DNA of 64,000 nucleotides from contig NZ_KQ948783.1 of NCBI RefSeq assembly GCF_001514205.1, positions 114,921 through 178,920 on the forward strand. Direction: 5' to 3'. Numbering within the stretch: position 1 is the stretch's first letter; each line of letters opens with the position of its first letter. Shown here one piece after another: positions 35,375 to 46,471 of the stretch. Made by a program: the position numbers and the translations under genes. The stretch is from Streptomyces griseoruber (GTDB lineage: Bacteria > Actinomycetota > Actinomycetes > Streptomycetales > Streptomycetaceae). The notes under the pieces are model-generated. The model saw only the letters and a program-made list of their open reading frames with translations. It had not been told where the DNA came from and made no database searches.

Positions 35375-36299
35375 CGAAGCCCTCCCCCGTGAGTGCCACG
35401 AACGCGTCCTCCAGGGAGGCGCGTTCGACGGTGAAGCCCCGGACCCGGACGCCGGCCGTCACCAGTGCGGCGTTGACTTCGGCGAGATCGCGGTCCGGGG
35501 GCTCGGCGGCGACCCGGTCCTCCTCGGAGGTCACGTCCGCCGCGCCCTGTTCCTTCAGCACCCGCGCCGCCTCGGCGGTGTCGGGCGTGATCACCACCAG
35601 CCGGCCGCGCGCGCCCGCCGCCAGTTCGGCCACCGGGCCCTGGGTGACCAGCCGGCCCTGTGCCATCACCGCCACATGGGTGCACACCTGCTCGATCTCG
35701 TCGAGGGGGTGGGAGGAGAGGAAGACGGTCGTGCCGTCCGAGGCCAGTTCCCGCACCAGGGAACGGATCTCCCGCATGCCCTGCGGGTCGAGGCCGTTGG
35801 TCGGCTCGTCGAGGACGAGGAGCCGACGCGGCTGGAGCAGCGCGGCGGCCAGGCCCAGCCGCTGCTTCATGCCGAGCGAGTACGCCTTCGCCTTCTTCCC
35901 GGCCGCCGCCGTCAGCCCGACCCGCTCCAGCGCCGCGGCGACGCGGGTCCGCCGGGTGCGGGGGTCGGCGGTCGGGTCGGCGGCGTCGTAGCGCAGGAGG
36001 TTGTCGCGGCCGGAGAGGAAGCCGTACAGCGCGGGGCCCTCGATCAGCGCGCCGACCTGGGGCAGCACGGTGCGCGCGGCCCGGGGCACGGGCTGCCCCA
36101 GAACGCGCGCCGCACCGGACGTGGGTTCGATCAGGCCCATCAGCATGCGGATCGTGGTGGTCTTGCCGGAGCCGTTGGGGCCGAGGAAGCCGAAGACGCT
36201 GCCCGCCGGGACCGTGAGGTCGAGGCGGTCCACGGCAAGCTGGCCGCCGTGGTAGCGCTTGGTGAGGGCGTGGGTGTGGATGACGGGTGCGTCATCCAT
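35361..36299 (-). CDS. ABC transporter ATP-binding protein
   Basis: The 312-residue protein has a full ATPase domain: Walker A GPNGSGKTTT (about 40-49), signature YSLGMKQRLGLA (about 141-152), Walker B LLVLDEPTNGLDP (about 160-172) and switch His in SSHPLDEIE. The C-terminal 80 residues are the regulatory extension common to drug and lantibiotic exporters. It is expected to drive export together with the overlapping permease. The substrate is not evident. Confidence 0.94.
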   Translation of the reverse strand: MDDAPVIHTHALTKRYHGGQLAVDRLDLTVPAGSVFGFLGPNGSGKTTTIRMLMGLIEPTSGAARVLGQPVPRAARTVLPQVGALIEGPALYGFLSGRDNLLRYDAADPTADPRTRRTRVAAALERVGLTAAAGKKAKAYSLGMKQRLGLAAALLQPRRLLVLDEPTNGLDPQGMREIRSLVRELASDGTTVFLSSHPLDEIEQVCTHVAVMAQGRLVTQGPVAELAAGARGRLVVITPDTAEAARVLKEQGAADVTSEEDRVAAEPPDRDLAEVNAALVTAGVRVRGFTVERASLEDAFVALTGEGFDVAG

Positions 36300-36348
36300 G
36301 GGCTCCCCCTTCGCTCGCTTCCCCGGGCCTGCGGTTCCGCAGGCCCCC

Positions 36349-37638
36349 CTACTTCGCGGAGTCCGCCGCCTTCACCAGGGCGTCCTTGGTGACGGCGCCG
36401 ACGTAGATCTTGCCGTCGTCCGTGACCAGGGCGTTGATCAGCCGGGTGGAGAAGACGGTGCCGGAGCCGAACTTGCCGCTGACCTTGTCGCCGAAGGAGC
36501 CGAGGAAGCCGCTGAGGGCGCCGCCGGCGTCGGAGCCGAGTTCGGAGTTGAGCTCGGAGTCGGAGGGGACGCCCTTGCCGCCGGACTCGATGACGGCGAC
36601 GGAGGTCCAGCCCTTGCCGAGGACGTCGAAGCCCTCGGGCTCCTCGCCGGAGCCGGTGAGGCCGCCGGATCCGCCGAGGCCTTCGAGGCCCTTGGGCAGG
36701 TCCTTGGGCAGGTCCTCGCCGGCCGCGCCCGGCTTGCCGGAGTCCTTCGCCGCCTCGTCGGCCTCGGTGACCTTCGCCCCCTTGGGCGGGGTGAAGTCGA
36801 AGGTGGAGGCGGCGGGCTCGGCGAAGGTGACCTGGGTGAAGCCGGCGTCCACGACGGCGGCGCCGCCGCTCGACGGGGTCAGCGTGAACTTCAGCGGCAG
36901 CCCGGTCTTCGCGTCCACCGCCACGCTGATCGCGCCGACCGTGGAGCCGGACTGCTTCGGCTTGATCAGCAGCTTGTAGGCGTCGCGGCCCGCGACGTGG
37001 ACCGTGCCGTCGACGGTGACGGAGGTGGTGTCGTCGACCGCCTTGAGGGCGTCCTCGGTGAGGTCCTTGGGGGTGGCGGGCGGCTCCGCTTCCGCGGCGC
37101 CCTTGCCGGCGCTCTCGTCGGTGGTCGCGTGGTAGACCTCGTTGGAGGCGCTGTCGTAGCCCCACACGTCCTTGCCGTTGTGGATGACGCTGTACTCGGC
37201 GGCGTCCTCGACCAGGGAGAGCTTCTGCCGGTCGGGGCCGTCGGCGGCCACGCGCAGGGTGTGGGTGCCGGAGGCGAGTTCGGTGAGCTTGGCCGAGGGG
37301 TCGGCGGACGATCCGTCACCGCCGTTGCCCGCGACGCCGGAGAGCAGGCCGCTCTCCAGGCCGCCGAGGTCGGGCAGGCCAAGGTCGGTGGTGATCTTCA
37401 CGGTGCCGGACAGCTGCTGCACGTCCGAGGCGGCGATCTTGTCGAGGAGCTGCTGGGCGGTGATCTTCGGCAGGTCGGGGTCGCCGGAGTCGGCGAGCGC
37501 CGGGACCAGGCCGATCGTCGCCGCGGCGACGCCGATCACGGTGACCGGGACGATGTACCGCACGGCCTTGCGCCGCCCGACGCGCAGGTCGTCCGTCTCC
37601 CCGGCGGTCGTGCTGTCGTCGGTTGCGTTCGGTGCCAT
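36349..37638 (-). CDS. LolA-like/DUF2092 secreted or membrane-anchored protein
   Basis: The protein has 429 residues. A cytosolic start of about 27 residues and one hydrophobic segment (about 28-48, ending PALADS) place the rest outside the membrane. The region LDKIAASDVQQLSGTVKITT (about 64-83) and the later IKPKQSGSTVGAISVAVDAK belong to the LolA-like beta fold found in Streptomyces lipoprotein-carrier-like proteins. A linker rich in G, S, E and P (about 310-350) splits the domain from the C-terminal KDALVKAADSAK. It is 49 bp upstream of the ABC ATPase, which suggests a three-gene unit. Confidence 0.82.
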   Translation of the reverse strand: MAPNATDDSTTAGETDDLRVGRRKAVRYIVPVTVIGVAAATIGLVPALADSGDPDLPKITAQQLLDKIAASDVQQLSGTVKITTDLGLPDLGGLESGLLSGVAGNGGDGSSADPSAKLTELASGTHTLRVAADGPDRQKLSLVEDAAEYSVIHNGKDVWGYDSASNEVYHATTDESAGKGAAEAEPPATPKDLTEDALKAVDDTTSVTVDGTVHVAGRDAYKLLIKPKQSGSTVGAISVAVDAKTGLPLKFTLTPSSGGAAVVDAGFTQVTFAEPAASTFDFTPPKGAKVTEADEAAKDSGKPGAAGEDLPKDLPKGLEGLGGSGGLTGSGEEPEGFDVLGKGWTSVAVIESGGKGVPSDSELNSELGSDAGGALSGFLGSFGDKVSGKFGSGTVFSTRLINALVTDDGKIYVGAVTKDALVKAADSAK

Positions 37639-37898
37639 GTGTGCCTTACCTCCGTCGTCGGCGGCGGCTGGTCATCTCACGGAGAGCGTCCCCACCCCGT
37701 GCCGCCATTCTCACCCGAATCGGTGAGGAGTGGTGTTTTCCGTGATTCCCATCTGACCAAATCCCACGTGAGGAGGCGTCACCCCACGGACTCAACTCCG
37801 CGTACACCTGCGGTATGACACGAGGGACGCCGGGGTGCTCCGCCCCCTAGGGGTAGGGGACGACGAGCGCGCGGGGCGCCAGGGGGCGCCAGGGGGCG

Positions 37899-38909
37899 TC
37901 AGCCGGCGCGGTGGACCACCGCGTCGCAGAGCCCCATGAGCGCCGCCTTCGCGTCGCACTCCGTGAGGGGGGCCAGCGCGGCGCGGGCCTCCTCCGCGTA
38001 GCGCACCGTGTCGCGGCGGGCCTGCTCCAGCGCCGGGTGGGCGCGCAGGGCCGCGACCGCCTCGGCGAGCCGGGCGTCGTCGCTCAGGTCGGAGTCGAGG
38101 AGCTCGCACAGCGCGATGTCCTCGGGCAGCGCCTGCTGGGCCGCCCGCTCGCGCAGCCGCAGCACGGGCAGGGTGGGGACGCCCTCGCGCAGGTCGGTGC
38201 CGGGCGTCTTGCCCGACTCGTGGGAGTCGGAGGCGATGTCCAGGACGTCGTCGGCGAGCTGGAAGGCGACGCCGAGGCGCTCCCCGTACTGGGTGAGCAC
38301 GTCCACCACCGTCTCGTCGGCGCCCGACATCATCGCGCCGAAGCGGCAGGACACCGCCACCAGGGAGCCGGTCTTGCCGCCGAGGACGTCGAGGTAGTGG
38401 TCGACCGGGTCCCGGCCGTCGACCGGGCCGGCCGTCTCCAGGATCTGGCCGGTGACCAGCCGCTCGAACGCCTCCGCCTGCACCCGCACCGCCTCCGGGC
38501 CGAGGTCGGCCAGGATGTGCGAGGCGCGCGCGAAGAGGAAGTCGCCGGTGAGGACGGCGAGCGAGTTGCCCCAGCGGGCGTTCGCGCTGGGCACGCCGCG
38601 CCGCACCGCGGCCTCGTCCATCACGTCGTCGTGGTACAGGGTCGCCAGATGGGTGAGCTCGACGACGACCGCGGAGGGGACGACCCCCGGCGCGTACGGG
38701 TCGCCGAAGCGCGCGGCGAGCATCACGAGCAGCGGCCGGAACCGCTTCCCGCCGGCCCGCAGCAGATGCTGGGCCGCCTCCGTGATGAACGGGACCTCAC
38801 TCTTGGTGGCCTCGAGCAAGCCTTCCTCGACAGCCGCCAATCCGGCCTGGACATCGGCTTCCAGAGCCTGGTCCCGCACGCTCAGCCCAAACGGCTCGAC
38901 GACGGTCAC
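37899..38909 (-). CDS. Polyprenyl diphosphate synthase
   Basis: The 336-residue protein starts at GTG. The two Asp-rich motifs are complete: DDVMD at 94-98 and DDVLD at 220-224. KRFRPLLVMLAARFGD (about 55-70) and GGKTGSLVAVSCRFGAMMSG bind the diphosphates. Long-chain trans-prenyl synthases of this type in Streptomyces make the menaquinone side chain, which would fit two nuo gene sets nearby that need quinone. Chain length cannot be read exactly; the residues before the first Asp motif (Ala-Thr-Leu-Tyr-His) are small to medium, consistent with a long product. Confidence 0.92.
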   Translation of the reverse strand: MTVVEPFGLSVRDQALEADVQAGLAAVEEGLLEATKSEVPFITEAAQHLLRAGGKRFRPLLVMLAARFGDPYAPGVVPSAVVVELTHLATLYHDDVMDEAAVRRGVPSANARWGNSLAVLTGDFLFARASHILADLGPEAVRVQAEAFERLVTGQILETAGPVDGRDPVDHYLDVLGGKTGSLVAVSCRFGAMMSGADETVVDVLTQYGERLGVAFQLADDVLDIASDSHESGKTPGTDLREGVPTLPVLRLRERAAQQALPEDIALCELLDSDLSDDARLAEAVAALRAHPALEQARRDTVRYAEEARAALAPLTECDAKAALMGLCDAVVHRAG

Positions 38910-39319
38910 GAGGAGTCTCCTGTCTGCTGGTGTCTATCGGCGGCTACGCGGTTTGTCGATAGGTCTCTGCGCTCACTCAAGTCAGCGTATCCGGTCAGGT
39001 TTCGATCACCACGAGCCCCCACGGTTACAGCCCGGACAGGCCCTATGAGAAGGGGCACCCCTTAAGCCGCCATCTGGGTTTATTGCCCGATTCACCCCTC
39101 TTGTGGACCCCGGTGAGTTGCCTCACTCGCCCAGCCGAACCGACCCCCTTCCGGTTCCCCTCCGCCTCACCCCGACACCTCGGCCGACACGGGCGAGTTG
39201 ATGCTTTGCAGCCACAAAGGATCAAGCGCCTCATAGGCCACGGATCAAGGTCAATAGGGGTTAACCATGAATTCACCACTTGTTCCGGACATGTGCTCTC
39301 GCATACGTTCCCGGCCTGT
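38910..39319. other. Intergenic region before the riboswitch
   Basis: This 410-bp stretch has lower G+C than the genes and no plausible coding frame. It must hold the promoter of the leftward polyprenyl synthase gene and that of the rightward riboswitch-transglycosylase unit. I cannot assign either confidently. Confidence 0.4.
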
Positions 39320-39540
39320 CGGGCGGACGCCTAATCCTGCCGCCGCCCGAACACCCACCGAGAACACCACGGCAGGAGCGGGGGAACCAGGTAAGTCGCC
39401 GCACCGGTCCAGCCGGGCCGTGCCCATGGGCACGCTCCGGACAGACCGGTACGGCTTGGGGTGAAGTCGTGTCCGTGAGGGCACGACCGGGCAGCTCCCG
39501 CCCGAACCCGACAGCTCACCTCGCAGGCGACGGAGAGGAA
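39320..39540 (+). promoter_or_regulatory. ydaO-type cyclic di-AMP riboswitch
   Basis: The leader has the conserved islands of the ydaO/yuaA class in order: CGCCTAATCCTGCCG (39329-39343), AGCGGGGGAACCAGG near 39377-39391, GGCTTGGGGTGAAGTC near 39453-39468, and CCGAACCCGACAGCTCACCT near 39502-39521, followed by GCAGGCG. In Streptomyces this riboswitch precedes cell-wall hydrolase genes, which it turns off when cyclic di-AMP is high. The downstream gene is a secreted transglycosylase starting 8 bp beyond. Confidence 0.93.
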
Positions 39541-39547
39541 CTTCGCC

Positions 39548-40018
39548 ATGCCTGCTCAGCCCCGTCGTACCCGCCGCCTCGCCCGCACGCTCGCCGTCGC
39601 CGCCACCGGCGTCACCGTGCTCGCCCTGCCGATCCTCGGCGCGACCACCGCCTCCGCGGCCACGCCGACCGTGGCCACCGCCAGCAGCCTCGGCTACGCC
39701 AACAACCTCGACGGCTGGATCCGCGCCTCGCTCCAGGTCATGGCGCAGCACGGGATCCCCGGCACCTACAACGGCATCTACCGCAACGTGATCCGGGAGT
39801 CCTCGGGCAACCCGTCCGCCATCAACCTCTGGGACTCCAACGCGGCCGCCGGCACCCCCTCCAAGGGGCTGCTGCAGATCATCGACCCGACCTTCAACGC
39901 GTACCACGTCTCCGGCACGTCCTGGGACCCGTACGACCCGGTCGCGAACATCACCGCGTCCTGCAACTACGCGGCCGCGCGGTACGGCTCGATCGACAAC
40001 GTGTTCGGCGCGTACTGA
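39548..40018 (+). CDS. Secreted transglycosylase (SLT/lysozyme-like)
   Basis: The protein has 156 residues. The twin-arginine-like or Sec signal (RRTRRLARTLAVAATGVTVL, cleavage after about 38 in TTASAA) is followed by a small lysozyme-like domain with the catalytic Glu84 in RNVIRESSGNPSAINLWDSN and the GLLQIIDPTFNAYH segment. It belongs to the Streptomyces cell-wall hydrolases that act in spore germination and growth. Expression should be governed by the c-di-AMP riboswitch in its leader. The GAGAGGAAC stretch upstream supplies the ribosome-binding site. The domain has two cysteine-poor strands and no LysM or LytM module. Confidence 0.94.
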   Translation: MPAQPRRTRRLARTLAVAATGVTVLALPILGATTASAATPTVATASSLGYANNLDGWIRASLQVMAQHGIPGTYNGIYRNVIRESSGNPSAINLWDSNAAAGTPSKGLLQIIDPTFNAYHVSGTSWDPYDPVANITASCNYAAARYGSIDNVFGAY

Positions 40019-40030
40019 GCCGGCCTGCGG

Positions 40031-40855
40031 CTACGCATAGAGACGTTCGAGGACGACGGCCACGCCGTCGTCCTCGTTCGACGTCGTCACCTCGTCGGCC
40101 ACCGCCTTCAGCTCCGGATGGGCGTTGGCCATCGCGACCCCGCGGGCGGCCCAGTCGAACATCGGGATGTCGTTGGGCATGTCCCCGAAGGCGATGGTGT
40201 CCTCGGGTCCGATGCCCAGGTGCTCGGCGGCCAGGGCCAGCCCCGTCGCCTTGGTGATCCCGCACGGCTGGAGCTCCACCGTGCCCGGCCCGGACATGGT
40301 GACGGTGGCGAGCGAGCCGACCACCGCGCGGGCCGTCGAGGCCAGTTCGTCGTCGGAGAGCGTCGGATGGCGCAGCAGCACCTTGCTGATCGGCTCGCAC
40401 CACAGGTCGTCGCGGCGCTCCACGCGCAGGGCGGGCAGGGTCGGGTGCGGCATCAGATAGCCCGGCTCGATCAGTGTGAGCCCGTCGACGCCGTCCTGGT
40501 CGACGGCCGCGTACACCTGCCCGACCTCGGCCTCGATCTTGCCGAGCGCGGTCTCCGCGAGTTCCCGGTCCAGGGTGACCGACCACAGCAGACGGTCCCC
40601 GCCGGCGTCGTACAGCTGCGCACCCTGTCCGCACACCGCGAGTCCTCTGCTGTGCAGGCGGTCCAGGAGCGGTCGTACACGCGGCGCGGGCCGGCCGGTC
40701 ACCACCAGATGGCGAGCGCCGGCCGCCGCCACCCGCGCGAGCGCGTCCAGCGACCGGTCGGAGAACGTGTCGTCGCCGCGCAGCAGCGTTCCGTCCAGGT
40801 CGGTGGCGACGAGGGAGTACGTGGTGCGCTCGGCATATGCGGTGGGTGCGGCCAT
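40031..40855 (-). CDS. HAD superfamily (Cof-type) phosphatase
   Basis: The protein has 274 residues from the ATG at 40855. Motif I is DLDGTLLRG (about 19-27), motif II VTGRPAPR, motif III Lys is in KATGLALAAEHLGI, and motif IV is FGDMPNDIPMFDWA. The C2B cap between motifs II and III identifies a Cof/YidA-like phosphatase of sugar phosphates or small phosphate esters. The same frame stays open for more than 5 kb further upstream on this strand, but that is only a high-GC artefact. It converges with the transglycosylase gene. Confidence 0.92.
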   Translation of the reverse strand: MAAPTAYAERTTYSLVATDLDGTLLRGDDTFSDRSLDALARVAAAGARHLVVTGRPAPRVRPLLDRLHSRGLAVCGQGAQLYDAGGDRLLWSVTLDRELAETALGKIEAEVGQVYAAVDQDGVDGLTLIEPGYLMPHPTLPALRVERRDDLWCEPISKVLLRHPTLSDDELASTARAVVGSLATVTMSGPGTVELQPCGITKATGLALAAEHLGIGPEDTIAFGDMPNDIPMFDWAARGVAMANAHPELKAVADEVTTSNEDDGVAVVLERLYA

Positions 40856-41185
40856 GATCAGAGAATACGGATCCCGCACCCCCCGGACTCGACGTGAACC
40901 GGACCAGGACGGAGTCCGGCCCCCTTCTGTCAACTCCCCTTCTTTTGTTGACCGATCACTCACCGATCGCGGGTGAACACGGGTCCGGGAAACGCCTTCC
41001 GGCACATCGCCGGGTAACGACCGGTCGGCGACCCGCACCCTTCGACAGCTGTCCGAGATCCGGGCGGCCCGCAGGCCGACCCGTGCCGCCCGCCCGAGGT
41101 CGGACGTAACGTGTGGCCCGGCCGCCCGCACCCGCGGAGCGGACGCGAGCACGACATGGTGAGCAGGAAAGAGAGGCAGTACCCG
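40856..41185. promoter_or_regulatory. Divergent promoter region between the HAD and fahA genes
   Basis: This 330-bp region has no credible gene. CCGGACTC/GAGTCCGG forms an inverted repeat near 40886-40920. An AT-richer segment around 40925-40960 (TCTTTTGTTGACCGATCA) is a likely place for a promoter. The fahA ribosome-binding site is GAGAGG at 41171-41176. Confidence 0.4.
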
Positions 41186-42397
41186 ATGCCCCCCTTCGAC
41201 ATCCCCGAGGGCGACCCCTTCGGCCCGCACAACCTTCCGTACGGCGTCTTCTCGCTCCCCGGCCCTGCGGAGCGGACCGTCGGCGTACGGCTCGGCGACC
41301 ACGTCCTGGACGCGGGCGCCGCGGCCCGTGCGCTCGGCTCGCCGCACGCCGCCCTGCTCGCCCGGCCGACCCTCAACCCCCTGCTGGCGGCGGGCCGCAC
41401 CACCTGGTCGGAGGTCCGGCGCACCCTCACGGAGGCCGTCACCGACCCCGCGCACCGCGCCACCCTCGAACCGCTCCTGCACCCCCTGTCCTCGGTGACC
41501 CTGCACCTGCCGTTCGACGTCGCGGACTACGTCGACTTCTACGCCTCCGAGAACCACGCCCGGAACGTCGGCCGGATCTTCCGCCCCGACGCACCCGACT
41601 CCCTCACCCCGAACTGGAAGCATCTGCCGATCGGTTACCACGGCCGCTCGGGCACGGTGATCGTCTCCGGCACCGATGTCGTCCGCCCGTCGGGCCAGCG
41701 CAAGGGCCCGGCCGATCCCGCCCCGGTGTTCGGTCCGTCCGTCCGCCTCGACATCGAGGCCGAGGTCGGCTTCGTGGTGGGCGTGCCGTCGGCGATGGGG
41801 AAGCCGGTGGCCGCGGCCGCCTTCCGGGACCATGTGTTCGGCCTCTGCCTGCTCAACGACTGGTCCGCCCGGGACGTCCAGGCCTGGGAGTACGTCCCCC
41901 TCGGTCCGTTCCTCGGGAAGTCCTTCGCCACCTCGGTGTCGGCCTGGATCACCCCGCTGGAGGCGCTGGAGGAGGCCCGGGTGGCGCCGCCCGGGCGCAC
42001 CCATCCGCTGCTGCCCTACCTGGACGACACCTCCGCCGAACCCGCCGGCTACGACCTGCGCATCTCGATCGCGATCAACGGCCATGTCGTGTCCGAACCC
42101 CCCTTCGCCTCGATGTACTGGACCGCCGCCCAGCAGCTCGCCCACATGACCGTGAACGGCGCCTCCCTGCGCACCGGCGACCTCTACGGCTCGGGCACGG
42201 TCAGCGGCCCGGCCCCCGAGCAGCGCGGCTCCCTGCTGGAACTGACCTGGAACGGCCGCGACGCCCTGGAACTCCCCGACGGCAAGCGCACCTTCCTGGA
42301 GGACGGCGACGAGGTGACCCTGTCGGCCTGGGCCCCGGGTCCCGGCGGCCTGCGGGTGGGGCTCGGGGAGGTGAGCGGGCGGATCGTGGCGGGATGA
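41186..42397 (+). CDS. fahA: Fumarylacetoacetase
   Basis: The 403-residue protein matches the length of fumarylacetoacetases. The N-terminal SH3-like domain (about 1-115) leads into the catalytic domain, with DVADYVDFYASENHARNVGR (about 111-130, metal Asp and base His), PNWKHLPIGYHGRSGTVIVS (about 141-160), and CLLNDWSARDVQAWEYVPLG with GKSFATS. It splits fumarylacetoacetate to fumarate and acetoacetate, the last step of tyrosine/homogentisate degradation. Other genes of the pathway are not adjacent. Start at 41186 follows a GAGAGG site. Confidence 0.95.
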   Translation: MPPFDIPEGDPFGPHNLPYGVFSLPGPAERTVGVRLGDHVLDAGAAARALGSPHAALLARPTLNPLLAAGRTTWSEVRRTLTEAVTDPAHRATLEPLLHPLSSVTLHLPFDVADYVDFYASENHARNVGRIFRPDAPDSLTPNWKHLPIGYHGRSGTVIVSGTDVVRPSGQRKGPADPAPVFGPSVRLDIEAEVGFVVGVPSAMGKPVAAAAFRDHVFGLCLLNDWSARDVQAWEYVPLGPFLGKSFATSVSAWITPLEALEEARVAPPGRTHPLLPYLDDTSAEPAGYDLRISIAINGHVVSEPPFASMYWTAAQQLAHMTVNGASLRTGDLYGSGTVSGPAPEQRGSLLELTWNGRDALELPDGKRTFLEDGDEVTLSAWAPGPGGLRVGLGEVSGRIVAG

Positions 42398-42399
42398 CG

Positions 42400-42416
42400 G
42401 CCTGCTTCCAGCAGGC
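42400..42416 (+). terminator. Short hairpin after fahA
   Basis: GCCTGCT and AGCAGGC pair exactly around a three-base loop, starting 3 bases after the stop codon. The stem is only 7 bp, so termination may be partial. Confidence 0.5.
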
Positions 42417-42584
42417 TGACGCGGGCGGTCGCCGCCGTCATACTGGCGGCGGGCGCGGTTCTCGTGCCGCTCCCGCCGCACGTCTGTCGCACCCCCGGCC
42501 GGACCTCCGCTCCCGGAGCACGGCCCCGCCGCACCTTGCGCGTCCCTCGCCCGTTCTCTCCGATCAGGATCCGGAGCCCCTGGC

Positions 42585-43535
42585 ATGACCGATGGCATGA
42601 CCGTCTGCCTGCTCCTGCTGAGCGCCGTCGCGGTGACCGCCGCCGTGCCGGTGCCGCGTGCGCTGACCCGGGCGCAGTGGCCGGAGCGGGAGCCGGTGGT
42701 GGCGCTGTGGGTGTGGCAGTGCCTGGTCGCCACGGTCCTGCTGTGCTGTCTGACGGCGCTGGTGCTCGGTGCCGCCGCCGTCTTCCACACCGTCCGTGCC
42801 CAGGTGTTCGCGCCCGCGCCACCCGCGGTCACCGAGGCGTACGACCTCTCCGCCGCCCCGCCCTGGGCCGCCGCGCTCACCCTGCTGCTGGCCTGCGGGG
42901 CCGCCTGGACCACCGCGATGCTGGCCCGGGAGCTCGTCGAGGCACGCCGGCGCCGCGGCCAGACCCGCGCCCATCTGCGGGAACGCGCCCCCGAGCTGCC
43001 CGCGGGCCTGCCGTCCGCCCGGGGCCCGCTGCTCGTGCTGGAGGACGAGTACCCCGACGCCTGGTGGATGCCCGGCAACCCGCCCCAGCTGATCGTCACC
43101 ACCGGGGCCCTGCACCGCCTCACCTCCCACCAGCTGGACGCCGTCCTGGCCCATGAGCGCGACCACGCCCGCGCCCACCACGACTGGCTGCTGCACCTCT
43201 CGACCGCCCTGGCCACCGGATTCCCCCGCATTCCGCTCTTCTCCCATTTCTGCGACCAGACCCACCGCCTGGTCGAACTCGCCGCCGACGACACCGCCTC
43301 CCGTCGCTGCGGCCACCTGACCACCGCCCTGGCACTGATCGAGCTGAACCAGCACCGGGGCGTCCTGTCCTGCGCCTCCAGCCACCGTCTCCTCGGCGAG
43401 CGCGTCGACCGTCTCCTGGAGCCACCGCCCCGGCTGGGCCGCAGGCACCGGGCGCTGACGACGGCGGTGGCCGGACTGGTGCCCCTGCTCCCCCTGCTGA
43501 TCGCCTTCGCACCGGGCCTCAACGCCCTGGCGTGA
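42585..43535 (+). CDS. M56 family (BlaR1-like) membrane metallopeptidase
   Basis: The 316-residue protein has membrane helices at about 5-25, 40-70 and 92-115 and near the C-terminus (about 290-310). The zinc motif HERDH is at 190-194, followed by HRLVELAADDTASRRCG, which supplies the third ligand. In actinobacteria such proteins usually lie beside a BlaI-type repressor that they cleave. No repressor gene is present here, so its substrate must be elsewhere. There is no penicillin-binding sensor domain. The start could also be the ATG at 42597. It ends 34 bp before a pseudogene. Confidence 0.88.
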   Translation: MTDGMTVCLLLLSAVAVTAAVPVPRALTRAQWPEREPVVALWVWQCLVATVLLCCLTALVLGAAAVFHTVRAQVFAPAPPAVTEAYDLSAAPPWAAALTLLLACGAAWTTAMLARELVEARRRRGQTRAHLRERAPELPAGLPSARGPLLVLEDEYPDAWWMPGNPPQLIVTTGALHRLTSHQLDAVLAHERDHARAHHDWLLHLSTALATGFPRIPLFSHFCDQTHRLVELAADDTASRRCGHLTTALALIELNQHRGVLSCASSHRLLGERVDRLLEPPPRLGRRHRALTTAVAGLVPLLPLLIAFAPGLNALA

Positions 43536-43569
43536 CACCGGCTCCGTACCGCGCCCCGCAGACGGCACG

Positions 43570-44105
43570 GTGGTGGCAGATCTTGTCGCGAGCGACCGCG
43601 GCCCGGTGTACCCGAAGCTGAGCCATCTCCCCGAGGAGTCGATCTCCGCACCGGAGTCCCTCCTCCACTCCACGGAGCGTCCGACGCGCGGCACCTTCCA
43701 CTCCGGGCGGGGCCACGACTACCGCACGCACGACATCGAGATGCACATCTCCGAGATCGGCCTGTGCGGCGGCCACTCGGCCTCGGGCGTACGGGTCGAC
43801 GGCCACGCCCGGACGACCGTCCCCCGGCTGTACGCCGCGGGCGACCTGGCCTGTGTCCCGCACAACTACATGATCGGCACGTTCGTCTTCGGCGACCTCG
43901 CGGGCGCCGACGCCGCTCAGCACTCCCCCTACGAAGGGGAGTTGCCCGCCGAGCAGCTGAGGGAGGCGCACGAGCTGGTCTACCGCCCGCTGCACAACCC
44001 GGACGGCCCGCCGCAGCCCCAGGTCGAGTACAAGCTGCGCCGCTTCGTGAACGACTACGTGTCCCCGCCGAAGTCGGGCGCGCGGCCCTGGCCACGGCCC
44101 CGGCC
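43570..44105 (+). pseudogene. C-terminal fragment of a fumarate reductase/adenylylsulfate reductase-type flavoprotein
   Basis: The stretch from about residue 10 of this frame (GPVYPKLSHLPEE) to YVSPPKSGA matches the late part of FAD-dependent fumarate/APS reductase flavoproteins, including the FAD-adjacent ISEIGLCGGHSASG and VPRLYAAGDLACVPHNYM segments. The N-terminal FAD-binding half is missing, with the M56 gene directly upstream. After KSGA the reading frame no longer resembles the family; residues like LATAPADSDADVRAYAGRAL appear in another frame, indicating a deletion or frameshift. It should not make a functional enzyme. Confidence 0.8.
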
Positions 44106-44250
44106 GACTCGGACGCGGATGTCAGGGCGTACGCGGGACGGGCGTTGTGAGGCCGTGGACCGAACCCCGGCGGTCCGACCCGCCGTCCGGGCGGCCGCAC
44201 CGTCGGGTCCGCCCCCGGTCCGGGCGGCCGGGCGCCCTGGGTCCGGGAAC

Positions 44251-46281
<2,031 letters not shown>

Positions 46282-46410
46282 CGTCTCGTCCCCCGTACGT
46301 CGTCCCTCGACCACTGCCTCCACGATAGGGGTCCGGACTGACACCGCCGGAGTTATCCACAGGCTCGATCAGGTCACCCTGTGTACATCTGTCCTCACTC
46401 GAACACGCGG

Positions 46411-46453
46411 ACGGGCCCGGCCCCCCGGAAACCGAGGGAGCCGCGCCCGCCGT
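46411..46453. terminator. Possible terminator after the nuo operon
   Basis: An imperfect GC-rich inverted repeat (CGGGCCCGGCCCCCCGG against CGAGGGAGCCGCGCCCG around AAAC) lies 18 bp downstream of the nuoN stop codon. Several mismatches make it a weak candidate. Confidence 0.35.
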
Positions 46454-46471
46454 ATACGCGCGTCTCGCGGG

